NCBI RefSeq assembly: GCF_003002065.1 | Contig: NZ_PVZG01000014.1 | Span: 124,001-188,000 of the forward strand | DNA: 64,000 nucleotides | Source of the DNA: Pseudosporangium ferrugineum | Lineage (GTDB): Bacteria > Actinomycetota > Actinomycetes > Mycobacteriales > Micromonosporaceae | Direction: 5' to 3' | Shown: positions 46,393 to 55,079 of the stretch, piece after piece | Position numbering within the stretch: the first letter of the stretch is position 1 | How the letters are laid out: each line of letters opens with the position of its first letter | Made by a program: the position numbers and the translations under genes | Notes under the pieces: generated by a model | Seen by the model: the letters and a program-made list of their open reading frames with translations, nothing else | The model's database searches: none | What the model was told of the DNA's origin: nothing

Positions 46393-46992
46393 ATGCCGAA
46401 CGCTACCAACCTCGCCCCGCGAAGCATCAGCGGCACGTACGGGCACCTCACCATCACCTACACCCGCTTCGACACCCACTGGGCCGTCATGGTCTTCTCC
46501 GGACCCACCCGCATCGAAGAGCTGTGCGGCACCTACACCGAGGCCGCCCCCGCCTACCGCGAATGCCAGCGCATCGCCCGCGCCGCCCACCAGGGCGTGC
46601 CCGTCCACGAAATCATCGCCACCAAGCCGGCCGAGCTCGTGCTGGCCGCGCTCGCTGAGGTGGTCGGCACGGCCAACCAGCTCGCCCCCCGCCTCGCCGA
46701 TGCCGTCCCGGCGCCGGCCGAGGTTCGGCAGGTCCGGCCGACGCTCGCTAGGGCGCACCTGGCCCCGCTCGAGCCCGCCCAGGTTCGGGCTCTGCGCCTG
46801 GCGGATGTCCACGCCGACCGCACGGTGCGGGCCAGTCGGCAGGCCACCCGCGCCACGCTTAACGCCCTTGCCCGCAAGGGGTACGGCACCCTGAACTTCC
46901 AGCCCGGCCTCGGACGGCGCCGCGTCGTCGAGTCTTTGACGCTGAACGCCCGCGGTGAGGCGTACGTCGCGGCCGAGAGAGTAGCCGCGTAA
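46393..46992 (+). CDS. Hypothetical protein
   Basis: A 199-residue soluble protein not recognised. It starts MPNATNLAPRSISGTYGHLTITY after GGGAG, includes an N-terminal beta-rich stretch (~10-70) and a basic Ala/Arg-rich C-terminal half ending SLTLNARGEAYVAAERVAA. The last 70 residues (TRATLNALARKGYGTLNFQPGLGRRRVVESL) look like a winged-helix-type fold, so it may bind DNA. It lies behind the TTTGGRGTG operator. Confidence 0.65.
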   Translation: MPNATNLAPRSISGTYGHLTITYTRFDTHWAVMVFSGPTRIEELCGTYTEAAPAYRECQRIARAAHQGVPVHEIIATKPAELVLAALAEVVGTANQLAPRLADAVPAPAEVRQVRPTLARAHLAPLEPAQVRALRLADVHADRTVRASRQATRATLNALARKGYGTLNFQPGLGRRRVVESLTLNARGEAYVAAERVAA

Positions 46993-47100
46993 CACCGTCG
47001 GCCACACCCGGCAGAAGATCAGGAAGCTGACACCGGGTTGCACGGGCAGAGCGAACTGCGCGAGTCTGTGAGCTTCTGATGGCCGAAGGGCGGGGGTGCA

Positions 47101-47511
47101 GTGAGGTCGGCAAACGGCGTCAAGAAAACGAGCGGTTTCAATCTCGCACTGCTGTGCGCGGTCGCGGCCGTGGAACTTCTCGTCGTCGCCGTAGCCAGCA
47201 TCGGCTTCGACGAAGTCGCTGACGCCTCCCCCTTCGGCCGCACAGGCACCGCATTGCTGGCGGTCGCGAGCACGGTGGTCGCATGTGTTGGTGCTGTAGT
47301 CGGCTGGCGAGGTGCGAGCAGGGCGCTGCAGGTGACTACGGCGGCAGCCTTGTGCATCGCAGCCGGCCTCATCGCGCTGACAGCCATGGTGCTAGCCATC
47401 AATGGCGGAAACACGATCATCTTCGCGTTCCTGCTCGCCCCCGCTGCCTTATTCCTCGCGCTGATCTGCCGCGCTGTCCTTCAGCCGGGCGACGAAGAGC
47501 GGGGGCTATGA
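47101..47511 (+). CDS. Small membrane protein heading a T7SS-like cassette
   Basis: 136 residues from GTG 47101 with four hydrophobic segments (residues ~13-35, 50-68, 78-97, 103-125) and short loops. No family recognised. Its stop overlaps the next ATG (ATGA), so the four genes 47101-49349 form a unit and this protein may be a membrane component of the cassette. Confidence 0.75.
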   Translation: MRSANGVKKTSGFNLALLCAVAAVELLVVAVASIGFDEVADASPFGRTGTALLAVASTVVACVGAVVGWRGASRALQVTTAAALCIAAGLIALTAMVLAINGGNTIIFAFLLAPAALFLALICRAVLQPGDEERGL

Positions 47512-48233
47512 GCGCTATGCAGCCAGGCAACCCGGCCCCGAAGCTCCAACAGCAGGCCGCGCAGCTCAGTCAGCTCGCCCAAGGCCTCGCCGCCGCGACC
47601 CCGCAGCGAACCGAGGGAAGCGACGCCACCGGGTGGGTGCGCGTCAGCCTCGGGCCGGACGGTGCGCCCACCGACATTCGTGTACGAGACGGTTGGCGGC
47701 AACGCATCGCGCCCGAAGCACTCGCTGCTGCTGTACTCGACGCCAACCGCGATGCGGTGCGACGGGCCATGGAGTCGTGGATCGATGCACTCGACCAGCA
47801 GCGTTGGTGGCGCCGCCGGGCCGATGTCGATGAGTTCGCTGGCGAGGCGGGACAATCGGATCTGCCGGCGCCTCCTCACGGGCTCACGCGTGACGTCAAC
47901 GACGTCGCCGAGGAGGCCATCACCGAACTGCAAGGCGCGCAACGGTCCGCCTCCGCCCCGGCGGATCAGGAGCATGAGGGTGCTGACGACGGACGACACG
48001 TTGTTGTCCGGGTCGGGCAGGGCGGACTGTTGGCCTGCGACATCGTTCCCCGTTGGGCGGAACGCGAGGAAGGATCCGCAGTCAGCGCGGCCCTATCCGT
48101 GGCACTGAAACGGGCGAGACCGGAGCCTCCGCCTCCCCCAAGCTCATCCCGCGCTGACGATCTTGTCGCTGACGCGCTCGCCACCTTGCTCTCCATGACC
48201 GCGAACCCGACAACCCGGAACGGTGACCAATGA
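47508..48233 (+). CDS. YbaB/EbfC-like protein of a type VII-secretion-type cassette
   Basis: A 241-residue protein. Residues ~10-95 resemble YbaB/EspL-like proteins (VRVSLGPDGAPTDIRVRDGWRQ, LAAAVLDANRDAVRRAM) that accompany ESX substrates; the C-terminal part is acidic, then Arg/Pro/Ser-rich. Translationally coupled on both sides (ATGA at 47508 and ATGA at 48230). The chaperone/secretion-associated role is inferred from neighbours. Confidence 0.7.
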   Translation: MSAMQPGNPAPKLQQQAAQLSQLAQGLAAATPQRTEGSDATGWVRVSLGPDGAPTDIRVRDGWRQRIAPEALAAAVLDANRDAVRRAMESWIDALDQQRWWRRRADVDEFAGEAGQSDLPAPPHGLTRDVNDVAEEAITELQGAQRSASAPADQEHEGADDGRHVVVRVGQGGLLACDIVPRWAEREEGSAVSAALSVALKRARPEPPPPPSSSRADDLVADALATLLSMTANPTTRNGDQ

Positions 48234-48544
48234 CCGGACCAACCCCAGAACAGGTCACCGTCGCCACCAACGCCTTGCGCAACGAGGCAGGCGAATGGGA
48301 CGAGCAGAGCGGCAAACTCGCGACGCTCAGCTCCACGGTCGCCGGCATGGAGTTCGGCCGACTCGAAGCCGGCCTGTTCCAGTTGATGGTCGGCCCGTAC
48401 AACGACGTCATCCATGCCGTCAGTGCTCGCTGTCAGGAAGGCGCGTCCGCGATGACCGGGATCGGCTCCACGCTGCGCGACGTCGCGAACACCTACGACG
48501 CCGAGGACAAGGCCAACGAACACCGCATCCGCAACATCTACTGA
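48230..48544 (+). CDS. EspC-like small ESX-associated helical protein
   Basis: A 104-residue all-helical protein of the size of WXG100/EspC proteins (VTVATNALRNEAGEWDEQ, GRLEAGLFQLMVGPYNDV). It has no signal peptide. A pairing of two helices is plausible; no exact WXG motif is seen, though GEWDEQ gives a Trp near the first turn. It is probably the partner of the following large substrate-like protein. Confidence 0.7.
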   Translation: MTGPTPEQVTVATNALRNEAGEWDEQSGKLATLSSTVAGMEFGRLEAGLFQLMVGPYNDVIHAVSARCQEGASAMTGIGSTLRDVANTYDAEDKANEHRIRNIY

Positions 48545-48557
48545 TCTGGGATAGCTC

Positions 48558-49349
48558 ATGTTCAGTCAAGCGCAGTACGAGGCCGTCATCCGAGAAATCG
48601 AGACGGGGCTGAAAACCTTCGAAGGCCAGCTTGCCCAGGTCATCCCGGCGGCGAACAGTGCGGCCGGTCGCTGGTACGTCCCTCCGCCGGTTGCTGAAGG
48701 CTTCAAGTGGATCGCGGAGAAGACCGTCGAGGTCGGGAAGGCCATCCTTGACTGGTTCATCGATCTACTGAAGGGCGCTGTGGCGCCGATCTTCATGTTC
48801 ATCGACTCGTGGCGCTGGATGGACATCAAGGGCAAGGCCAACGGTGTCGCGACGGACCTCTCCACCCAGAACCTCGTTGTCGACGACACGGACTGGTCCG
48901 GGAAATCGCGGGACGCCTACCTGGCGGCGGCCGGCGCCCAGTCGTCCGCTGCGGCCCGGATCGGCTCGATTGCCGGTAGCACGTCCCTCAATCTCTTGGC
49001 GTGCGCGGGCGCGGGCCTCGCGTTCTACATCGTCCTGGCCGGCGTGCTTGCGAAGTTCATCGCAGCTCTGGCTGTGTCGATTGCCGGCATGGGGTCGGGG
49101 ATCTTCTCGGGTCCCGGCATCGCGCTGTTCCTGGAAGAGGTGGGTGTCAACACCACGGTGATCGTGACGGCCACGTCGACCCTGGCGGCGTTTCTCGGCG
49201 CCCAGGTCGCTGCCATGATCACGCTGCATGGCGACGCCGTGGACCCGAGCAGTTTCCCGAACGGCGTTTGGCCCATGTCGAACACGTCGCAGTACAGCGA
49301 CGCGACGGTCAAGGACGGCGACGCCGACTGGTCCCTGAAGGGGAAGTAG
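48558..49349 (+). CDS. WXG-type protein with C-terminal membrane segments
   Basis: A 263-residue product with an N-terminal helical part (~1-70), a central part with DDTDWSGKSRDAYLAAAGAQ (a W-[S/G]-G...DAY arrangement like the WXG100 fold), and three hydrophobic segments at ~145-220 (LLACAGAGLAFYIVLAGVLA and following). No toxin domain is seen. The cassette resembles the front part of ESX-linked polymorphic loci in which the effector carries a variable tail; here the tail is short and ends WSLKGK. Confidence 0.7.
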   Translation: MFSQAQYEAVIREIETGLKTFEGQLAQVIPAANSAAGRWYVPPPVAEGFKWIAEKTVEVGKAILDWFIDLLKGAVAPIFMFIDSWRWMDIKGKANGVATDLSTQNLVVDDTDWSGKSRDAYLAAAGAQSSAAARIGSIAGSTSLNLLACAGAGLAFYIVLAGVLAKFIAALAVSIAGMGSGIFSGPGIALFLEEVGVNTTVIVTATSTLAAFLGAQVAAMITLHGDAVDPSSFPNGVWPMSNTSQYSDATVKDGDADWSLKGK

Positions 49350-49362
49350 CGGGACGTCCCCT

Positions 49363-49384
49363 AACTGTCCAGGGCTGGACAGTT
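49363..49384 (+). terminator. Terminator after the T7SS-like cassette
   Basis: AACTGTCCA pairs perfectly with TGGACAGTT (9 bp, GGGC loop), 14 nt past the stop. Confidence 0.8.
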
Positions 49385-49476
49385 GGACCAGCCACCGCGT
49401 TACGCAAGAGTTGATCTAAATTCTTCGATCTTGGGTAAGTGATCTCCACGGCAACACTGAGAAGGAGGTCAACACC

Positions 49477-49887
49477 ATGACGACAACCCTCAGCACGACG
49501 CCAACCGGCAGGCCCGACCAACGCCGGCCCGACTGTCCCGGCTGGTGCACTCGAACTCATGACGAGGCGTCAGACGAGACGGTCATGCACGAGTCGATGG
49601 CAGTAGCCGTCTCGGGCATCCAGGTACAGGTCAACCGCCTCCTAGGCAGCGAGACAGACCGCTGCTACGTGACTGGCGAAGCCGACCTGACCTTCGACGA
49701 GGTTCGTGAATTGCGTGACCGACTTAGCGAGATGCTGGTGCTCATGGGGGGCGAACTCGACGACCTGCACACCACATTCCAGGCGATGGTTGTCGCCGCG
49801 TTCGGTCCGGACGACAACCCAGGCGATCCCCTCGCCTTCCAAGCGATGCTGACCTTGGCCGCCAAGGAAGCGGCGAAGAGAAAGTAA
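49477..49887 (+). CDS. DUF6907-like Cys/His protein (plus strand member)
   Basis: 136 residues from ATG 49477 with AAGGAGG 8 nt upstream. It opens with the family pattern CPGWCTRTHDEASDETVMHES (Cys-x3-Cys-x4-His then a distal His), continues with a beta-rich region, and has a C-terminal LTFDEVRELRDRLSEMLVLM helix. A metal-binding role is suggested by the ligands but not shown. It is one of seven such proteins in the element, here on its own transcript with a terminator. Confidence 0.75.
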   Translation: MTTTLSTTPTGRPDQRRPDCPGWCTRTHDEASDETVMHESMAVAVSGIQVQVNRLLGSETDRCYVTGEADLTFDEVRELRDRLSEMLVLMGGELDDLHTTFQAMVVAAFGPDDNPGDPLAFQAMLTLAAKEAAKRK

Positions 49888-49899
49888 CTTCCGCCAACT

Positions 49900-49939
49900 C
49901 GAGGCGCCTGGCCGGCCATTCGACCGGCCAGGCGCCTCG
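49900..49939 (+). terminator. Strong hairpin terminator
   Basis: A 16-bp perfect stem (CGAGGCGCCTGGCCGG with CCGGCCAGGCGCCTCG) and an 8-nt loop begin 13 nt after the stop at 49887. Confidence 0.88.
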
Positions 49940-50029
49940 CCAACGAGACGGCGACCCGACAGTGGGGGATGGTCCCGGGCTACACCTTGACGCATCCCTG
50001 AGTGCGGAGGGTATCTATATAGTTACAGC

Positions 50030-50521
50030 ATGCATGGACAGAAGTTGATTGAACACAGTGACATCACTCGGGTCAGCCTCCGCACGTGGAAGCTAACCCG
50101 CAGTATGTTCGGCGAGTTCGTCGAAGCCCACTGCTCAAGAAGCGGAGGCTTCCGCAACTACCAGCTCGATGCCTGGCTTAACGACGCCAACGACTACGTC
50201 CCGCTCACCAGACACGGTGGTGACAGCCCAACCCTCGTGCTCATCGACGACAGCGGCAGCGAACTCTGGCTCGGTGGTTGCGCCTCGGGATACTCCGGCG
50301 AAGGCGTCTCAGGCGCCGGCTACATCCTGCGTTCCGAGGGTTTCAGCTCTGCCCATATCGATCTGCTGCCGCACGCAAAGCTTCTGCATCTACGCAAGGA
50401 CCAGGCCGAGCCGCTCGCTCACCGGGAAGCCGATGAGAGGCCGCAAGTGCGTGAGCCCTGGTCGCAGCATATTGAGCGCTTAATCGCGACCGGCTACTTC
50501 CGGGATGTCGAGGCCGCCTGA
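50030..50521 (+). CDS. Hypothetical protein
   Basis: A 163-residue soluble protein, not recognised: beta-rich centre (LVLIDDSGSELWLGGCASG, GAGYILRSEGF) and a charged C-terminus. There is no Shine-Dalgarno; a TATCTATATA tract lies about 10-19 nt before the ATG, so the mRNA may be leaderless. Single gene, with a converging gene at 50893. Confidence 0.65.
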   Translation: MHGQKLIEHSDITRVSLRTWKLTRSMFGEFVEAHCSRSGGFRNYQLDAWLNDANDYVPLTRHGGDSPTLVLIDDSGSELWLGGCASGYSGEGVSGAGYILRSEGFSSAHIDLLPHAKLLHLRKDQAEPLAHREADERPQVREPWSQHIERLIATGYFRDVEAA

Positions 50522-50610
50522 CTGATTGGCGCGGCGAGCGACTCGGCGCCCTCGGAGGAGCGAGCCAAACGAATTCACCTGAGCGGCACACGATCACGGC
50601 TGAGAACGCG

Positions 50611-50646
50611 GATGCCTTACCCAATCTCGAGGTTGGGCGAGGCATC
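50611..50646. terminator. Bidirectional hairpin between converging genes
   Basis: GATGCC-CCCAA pairs with TTGGG-GGCATC (11 bp with a 3-nt internal loop on each side) around 8 nt. It separates the converging genes ending at 50521 and 50660. Confidence 0.75.
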
Positions 50647-50659
50647 GCGTACGGACCGG

Positions 50660-50893
50660 CTACGTGGCTGAGCCGAGCGAAACCATGACGACCACTTCGG
50701 AAGCGCCTGGGTCTTCGTCAACGAGGTACCAGATTCGCTCGGTGACGGTGCCGGTTTGGTTCTTCCAGCTGTCGGGCTTCTGCCGCACGTGGACCTTCTC
50801 GCCCTTGGCCGGCACCTCTGGCAGGAAGAGCGCCTTTGTGAGATCGCGGTCGTTCTCGACGTTGCGGAAGGTCACTCGGAACATGTCCTTCAT
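50660..50893 (-). CDS. Hypothetical small beta-rich protein
   Basis: A 77-residue protein from ATG 50893: MKDMFRVTFRNVENDRDLTK, then LFLPEVPAKGEKVHVRQKP and TVTERIWYLVDED. Probably an SH3- or OB-like small barrel, which is a guess from strand pattern only. An element GCGCTAACAG (minus strand) lies 66-75 nt upstream of its start and also occurs at the operon promoters near 62.2 kb. Confidence 0.55.
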   Translation of the reverse strand: MKDMFRVTFRNVENDRDLTKALFLPEVPAKGEKVHVRQKPDSWKNQTGTVTERIWYLVDEDPGASEVVVMVSLGSAT

Positions 50894-51022
50894 GGTGCCC
50901 TCCCAGACGGGTTACAGCGAAACCCGATCCTTGGAAACACCGACTCACCCATGACCCACTGTTAGCGCAAGGCGACTGTACGTAGGCTCGCTTTGCGATA
51001 CCCGACCGAACGGAGCCGCCTC

Positions 51023-51523
51023 GTGACCGACTACCAGCCCATCACGGGCATGCCCTGCGACGCCACGCATCCGTTTCCGGCCCCACATGGCGCAGACTGG
51101 ATCGACTCGATGGAGTACGGCGAAGACCAACGGCTTCAGTCAGGTAGCCGGCTCGCCATGCATGACCGTGACTCGACGCCGATCTGGCGGGCGATAGCCG
51201 CGAACATGTGGGGCACGGACTGCTACGGCGAGCACCTCGCTGCCGTCGCCGCCGATCCGATCCTGGCAGCCCACACCATCGCGATAGCGGCGGTCGCCTA
51301 CCCGCCAGAGAACACCGACATGATCACCAGATTGGGATTCGACCAGTCCGGTGCGGGGCAGGTGTTCGCGGCGCTTCGGCAGGAAGGCCAAGAAGCTGGC
51401 CGCACCATCGTCGACGCGATGCCATTGGACCTGCGCAAAAGCGCGCTGGCAGAGTGCGTGGCGCACATCAATCACGGCTTTACCGCCATGCGCCTCGACA
51501 TCGGCGCTCGCTTTCCTGGGTAA
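51023..51523 (+). CDS. Hypothetical protein
   Basis: A 166-residue soluble, mainly helical protein from GTG 51023 (GGAG about 8 nt upstream), not recognised. It has MTDYQPITGMPCDATHPFPA and later TDMITRLGFDQSGAGQVFAA and ALAECVAHINHGFTAMRLD. Monocistronic and followed by a perfect terminator. Confidence 0.65.
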   Translation: MTDYQPITGMPCDATHPFPAPHGADWIDSMEYGEDQRLQSGSRLAMHDRDSTPIWRAIAANMWGTDCYGEHLAAVAADPILAAHTIAIAAVAYPPENTDMITRLGFDQSGAGQVFAALRQEGQEAGRTIVDAMPLDLRKSALAECVAHINHGFTAMRLDIGARFPG

Positions 51524-51540
51524 GCCAGACTCGACGCGAA

Positions 51541-51571
51541 CGAGACCCCGCCCCCTTGCTGGGCGGGGTCT
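51541..51571. terminator. Bidirectional terminator at the end of the long minus-strand operon
   Basis: A perfect 12-bp stem GAGACCCCGCCC / GGGCGGGGTCTC with a 7-nt loop lies between the converging genes ending at 51523 and 51589. Confidence 0.88.
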
Positions 51572-51588
51572 CACGGTTTGCCGGACAA

Positions 51589-54495
51589 CTACCGACGGGG
51601 GTTTAGCGCCTCGCGGACCTGCCGCTGCTGCTCCTCGATCCACGCCCGGGTCTCCGCGGCCAGCATCGCCTCACGCTCCATCGCGACCACATCCACCCCG
51701 CCCACCGCAGCCTGACCCGGGGCGGCAGGACGCCGGTGGGCGCCGCGCATCACCGTCAACGCCGCCTGCGCGCGGTCGAACCCAGCCGGGAGGATGGACC
51801 ACCTGGCCTGCTTCTCACTGTCATCACGCGCCACCAACGCAGGATCGTTTTCCAGCAGGCTGTTGCAGGCCCGCATCACCGTCGACTCCGCCGGCACCCC
51901 GTCGTTCTTCGACCACGGCCCATCCACCTGCTTCCACCACGACGACCGGACCATGTCCGCCTGCACCATCGACGGCTGGCCCTCCTCAACCCTGTGCATC
52001 AGCATCGCCAACACCACATCCGTGGCGGGCAGCTTCGGCTTCACCACCGGGGCGACCGCATCCGCCGGGACGACAGTCGGGCCGGGCTCCGGGTCCGCCG
52101 CGTTGATCAGTTCCTCGCGGCCGGACTTCGTCTTACCCAACTCCCACAAGTCCATCAGCCCATGCCGGCGGAACACCTCCACCGTCTCCGCCGGCAGTTC
52201 GGGAGCGTGCAGGTACTGCACGCCCGGGACCGGGCTGCTGTACGGGTCGAACATGCGGTAGTACAAGGCGTCCGGGTCCTCGGGCTTACGGGGGATGAAC
52301 GCCGACCGGTACGCCACCGGTTCCCCCTTCATGTCCTGCATCACCAACATGCCCGGCAGCGCCGGCAGGGTCGACGGCATCAGCCCGCCCGTGTACCCGG
52401 AGGTGCGGGCGGTGTGGTCCGACACCCTCATCAACTGCATGAGGATCTCCGCCATCTGCTCTTTCAAGTTCTGATCCGCCCAGTCCGACAGCCCACCGCC
52501 CTGCGTCGCACCCTCAGCGAAGATCGCCGTGGCGCGCTGCAGGCGCACCTGCGAGCTTAGGTAGGTGATGAACTTCTGATCCCGGGCGTGCATGTGGAAC
52601 TCTTCCCACGTCACCCGGATCGGCGGCCCGCCGGCGGTGTCCCATTGCGGATCGGCGGGGACCTCGATGCCGTTGATGCCGGTCGCGGTGCGGGTGTTGA
52701 TCCACGCCTGGCGGCGTTTCATCTCCGCCCACATCGACTCGCGGATCACGTCGCGGTGCTCGTTGGTGTGCCCCATCGGGAAGACACCCATGAAGTCGAT
52801 GAAGTCCATCAGCGACTTTCCGGCGTCGTGGATGACCGGCAGGATCCCCAGCAGCAGGTCGTTGTACGCCGTCACCTGGGAGATCACCGACTTGCCCATC
52901 CCTGTAACCCCGATGCGGACACCCCCGCCGGCCTGCCCCGGCTGCCAGTGACGGCGGTAAACGGGCTGGCCGCGCATGTCCCGGCCGGCGAACCCCCACC
53001 GCACACCCTTGCCGTCGACGTACACCCCCGACGGTCCGGGGTGGCGCACGTTCTCAGCGAGGGGATGCTGGTCGTACAGGGTGACCAGGCCGTGGTTGAC
53101 CATCGGTTTCGGGTCGGAGCCGTCACCGGTGAGCCGCTGCGGCTGATACGCCAGGTCGATCATGCCGGTGTCGAGTTCCAGCATCGACGTCAGCCACGGC
53201 TTCATCGCCACGAACGGCGACACGGCGGTGCCGCGGGGTGCGAGGACACCGGGTTCGGCGCGGATCAAAAACTCGTGGCCGATGACGAAGTCTTCGCCGT
53301 CGAGCTGGGTGGTGAGTTTGCGGGTTTCGTCCACCACCACTTCGGTGCGCCATAGTTCGAACCCGGCGCCGGTGAGGTCGCGGCGCTCGCGGGCCTGGTC
53401 GGCGATGCGTTGCCACCGGTCGGCGAACTTCCTGCCGGCGGTGATCCGGTCGTCGTCGGGCAGGACCACCTTCCGGGCGGTGGCCTGCGCGGCCTGTTCG
53501 GCGGCCTGCTTCGCTTCCTCCGCCTGCCGGCGGCGGTTCTGCTGCTCGGCGGCGATGGCGGCCAGGCGTTCCTGCTCGGCGCGGGCGGCAGCCTCGGCGG
53601 CTTCCCGCGCCGCGCGGGCAGCAGCTTTGCGGCGCTCCACCAGGGCCGCCCACGGGTGGTAGTTGACCAGGCCGATCATGACAGCGGCCATCATGTTCAC
53701 GACCACGCCCTGCCAGTTGTCCAGCCGCGCACCCAGGGTTTCGGCGATGACCAGCCACAGACCGGACGCGAGGACTCCGGCGGCGATCCACCGGGCGTGC
53801 GACATGGCCCGGGTGCGCAGGCTGCGGGGCAGCTCACGCAGGGTGTAGCCCATGCGGCGGGCCCAGACGAGTTCCCCGAGGTAGACGGCCCAGTAGGCGA
53901 GGACCGCGCCGCCGACCATCAGGCATGTGCCGAGGGCGTACGTTTCGAGTCCGCCGAGCCGGTCGAGCAGCGCCCAGTCGGTGACCAGCGCGGCCAGCGA
54001 CACCGCGGCGGAAGGGGCGTGCCCGCGCAGGCTGTCCCGCAACTGCGAGGCCTCCTGGGCGCTTGCGGTCTTCAGCGCGGCCAGGCGGGCGTTCGCGGCG
54101 TCGGTGGCGGCCTTCGCCATCGCCGCGCGTTTCTCCGCGAGGGCCTGCTGCAACCTGCCCCGGGCGGCCTGCTTCGGGTCGTCGTCGGACGGCAGCGCCC
54201 GGCCGGGCAGCAGTTCCACAACGTGTTCGGGGCAGCCCCGCATCTTCGGCCGCGCCAGGGTGGCGTCGGCGCGGGGGAACACCCATTCGCCGCGCGGGCA
54301 TCCCGGGTCGGCGGGGCACATCCACCACACCCCGACCGGCAGTTCGGTGTCGTCGGACACGGGCCGTTCGTGGTCGTGGCGCACCGCCGGGCCGTCGGGG
54401 GTTTCCTTCCAGTACCGATGCAGGGACACACCCTTGGGCAGGCTGTCCTTGCGGGGCGGCTGCGGCCTCGCGGGCGGGGTCAGGGTGTCGGTCAC
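51589..54495 (-). CDS. FtsK/TraB-like DNA translocase
   Basis: A 968-residue ATPase, last gene of the operon, from GTG 54495 (GAGGA 9 nt upstream). TM segments lie at ~165-195 and ~230-275, then a coiled coil at ~290-350. The motor domain has Walker A GVTGMGKS near residue 532 and a Walker B-like RVTWEEFH near 628. The C-terminal region (~820-905: VVLAMLMHRVEE..., STVMRACNSLL) looks like a winged helix, as in TraB/FtsK gamma domains that recognise clt repeats. Actinomycete TraB proteins move double-stranded DNA from cell to cell. The N-terminal ~160 residues, with a Cys-rich WWMCPADPGCPRGEW, are less typical. Confidence 0.8.
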   Translation of the reverse strand: MTDTLTPPARPQPPRKDSLPKGVSLHRYWKETPDGPAVRHDHERPVSDDTELPVGVWWMCPADPGCPRGEWVFPRADATLARPKMRGCPEHVVELLPGRALPSDDDPKQAARGRLQQALAEKRAAMAKAATDAANARLAALKTASAQEASQLRDSLRGHAPSAAVSLAALVTDWALLDRLGGLETYALGTCLMVGGAVLAYWAVYLGELVWARRMGYTLRELPRSLRTRAMSHARWIAAGVLASGLWLVIAETLGARLDNWQGVVVNMMAAVMIGLVNYHPWAALVERRKAAARAAREAAEAAARAEQERLAAIAAEQQNRRRQAEEAKQAAEQAAQATARKVVLPDDDRITAGRKFADRWQRIADQARERRDLTGAGFELWRTEVVVDETRKLTTQLDGEDFVIGHEFLIRAEPGVLAPRGTAVSPFVAMKPWLTSMLELDTGMIDLAYQPQRLTGDGSDPKPMVNHGLVTLYDQHPLAENVRHPGPSGVYVDGKGVRWGFAGRDMRGQPVYRRHWQPGQAGGGVRIGVTGMGKSVISQVTAYNDLLLGILPVIHDAGKSLMDFIDFMGVFPMGHTNEHRDVIRESMWAEMKRRQAWINTRTATGINGIEVPADPQWDTAGGPPIRVTWEEFHMHARDQKFITYLSSQVRLQRATAIFAEGATQGGGLSDWADQNLKEQMAEILMQLMRVSDHTARTSGYTGGLMPSTLPALPGMLVMQDMKGEPVAYRSAFIPRKPEDPDALYYRMFDPYSSPVPGVQYLHAPELPAETVEVFRRHGLMDLWELGKTKSGREELINAADPEPGPTVVPADAVAPVVKPKLPATDVVLAMLMHRVEEGQPSMVQADMVRSSWWKQVDGPWSKNDGVPAESTVMRACNSLLENDPALVARDDSEKQARWSILPAGFDRAQAALTVMRGAHRRPAAPGQAAVGGVDVVAMEREAMLAAETRAWIEEQQRQVREALNPRR

Positions 54496-54559
54496 AGGGA
54501 TCTCGTCCTCGAAGTCGCGGTCCAGGGTGCGGGTGGTGGGTGTTCCGGGCGGTTCGGGA

Positions 54560-54586
54560 CCGGCCGAACAGCAGGGGTTCGGCCGG
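54560..54586 (-). terminator. Intra-operon hairpin before the translocase gene
   Basis: CCGGCCGAAC pairs with GTTCGGCCGG (10 bp, 7-nt loop), extended by CGGTT/AACCG outside. It lies between the 54604 stop and the translocase start at 54495 and may attenuate or process the transcript. Confidence 0.55.
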
Positions 54587-54603
54587 AACCGGAGCGGCCG
54601 GGG

Positions 54604-55056
54604 TCAGCCGGCGCGGCGTTGCGCGTCGACGTAGGCGCCGTCGGCGCCGGTGGCGTGCAGCTGCTCGGCGATGGCCTGCACGTGCAGGTTCGCGGTGGCG
54701 CCGGCCTGGCAGGCGTCGCGGGCCTGCGCGACGAGGTTGAGGCTGCCTTCGGCGATCTGGGTGAGCATCCCGGCGATGGTGCGGATCTGTTCCTGGGAGT
54801 AGCGCTCCCCGAACGATGCGGTGAGGTAGCCCATCAGGTCTTCGTTGGTGATCGCTTCGCGGGTGAGGTCGGCGCCGACGTCGAACAGGATGGTCAGGGC
54901 TTGGTGGGCTTTGTCGAGGAGCAGGTATTGGCGGGTGAGGGACACGGCGGCGACGCCGGCGGCTCCGGGCCCGTCGGGGGCGACGAGTGTCCCGGCCGTG
55001 GAGCCGGCTGCGGGGGTGGTCATCGTGCCGGGTGTGGTGGTGGCGAGGCTTGTCAT
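54604..55056 (-). CDS. Hypothetical helical operon protein
   Basis: A 150-residue protein from ATG 55056, all-helical after a Thr/Ala/Pro-rich N-terminus of ~35 residues. It includes LLLDKAHQALTILFDVGADL and LTQIAEGSLNLVAQARDACQ. No family recognised. Cotranscribed with the translocase gene. Confidence 0.7.
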   Translation of the reverse strand: MTSLATTTPGTMTTPAAGSTAGTLVAPDGPGAAGVAAVSLTRQYLLLDKAHQALTILFDVGADLTREAITNEDLMGYLTASFGERYSQEQIRTIAGMLTQIAEGSLNLVAQARDACQAGATANLHVQAIAEQLHATGADGAYVDAQRRAG

Positions 55057-55079
55057 GGTTGTCCTTTACGGGTTGGCGG

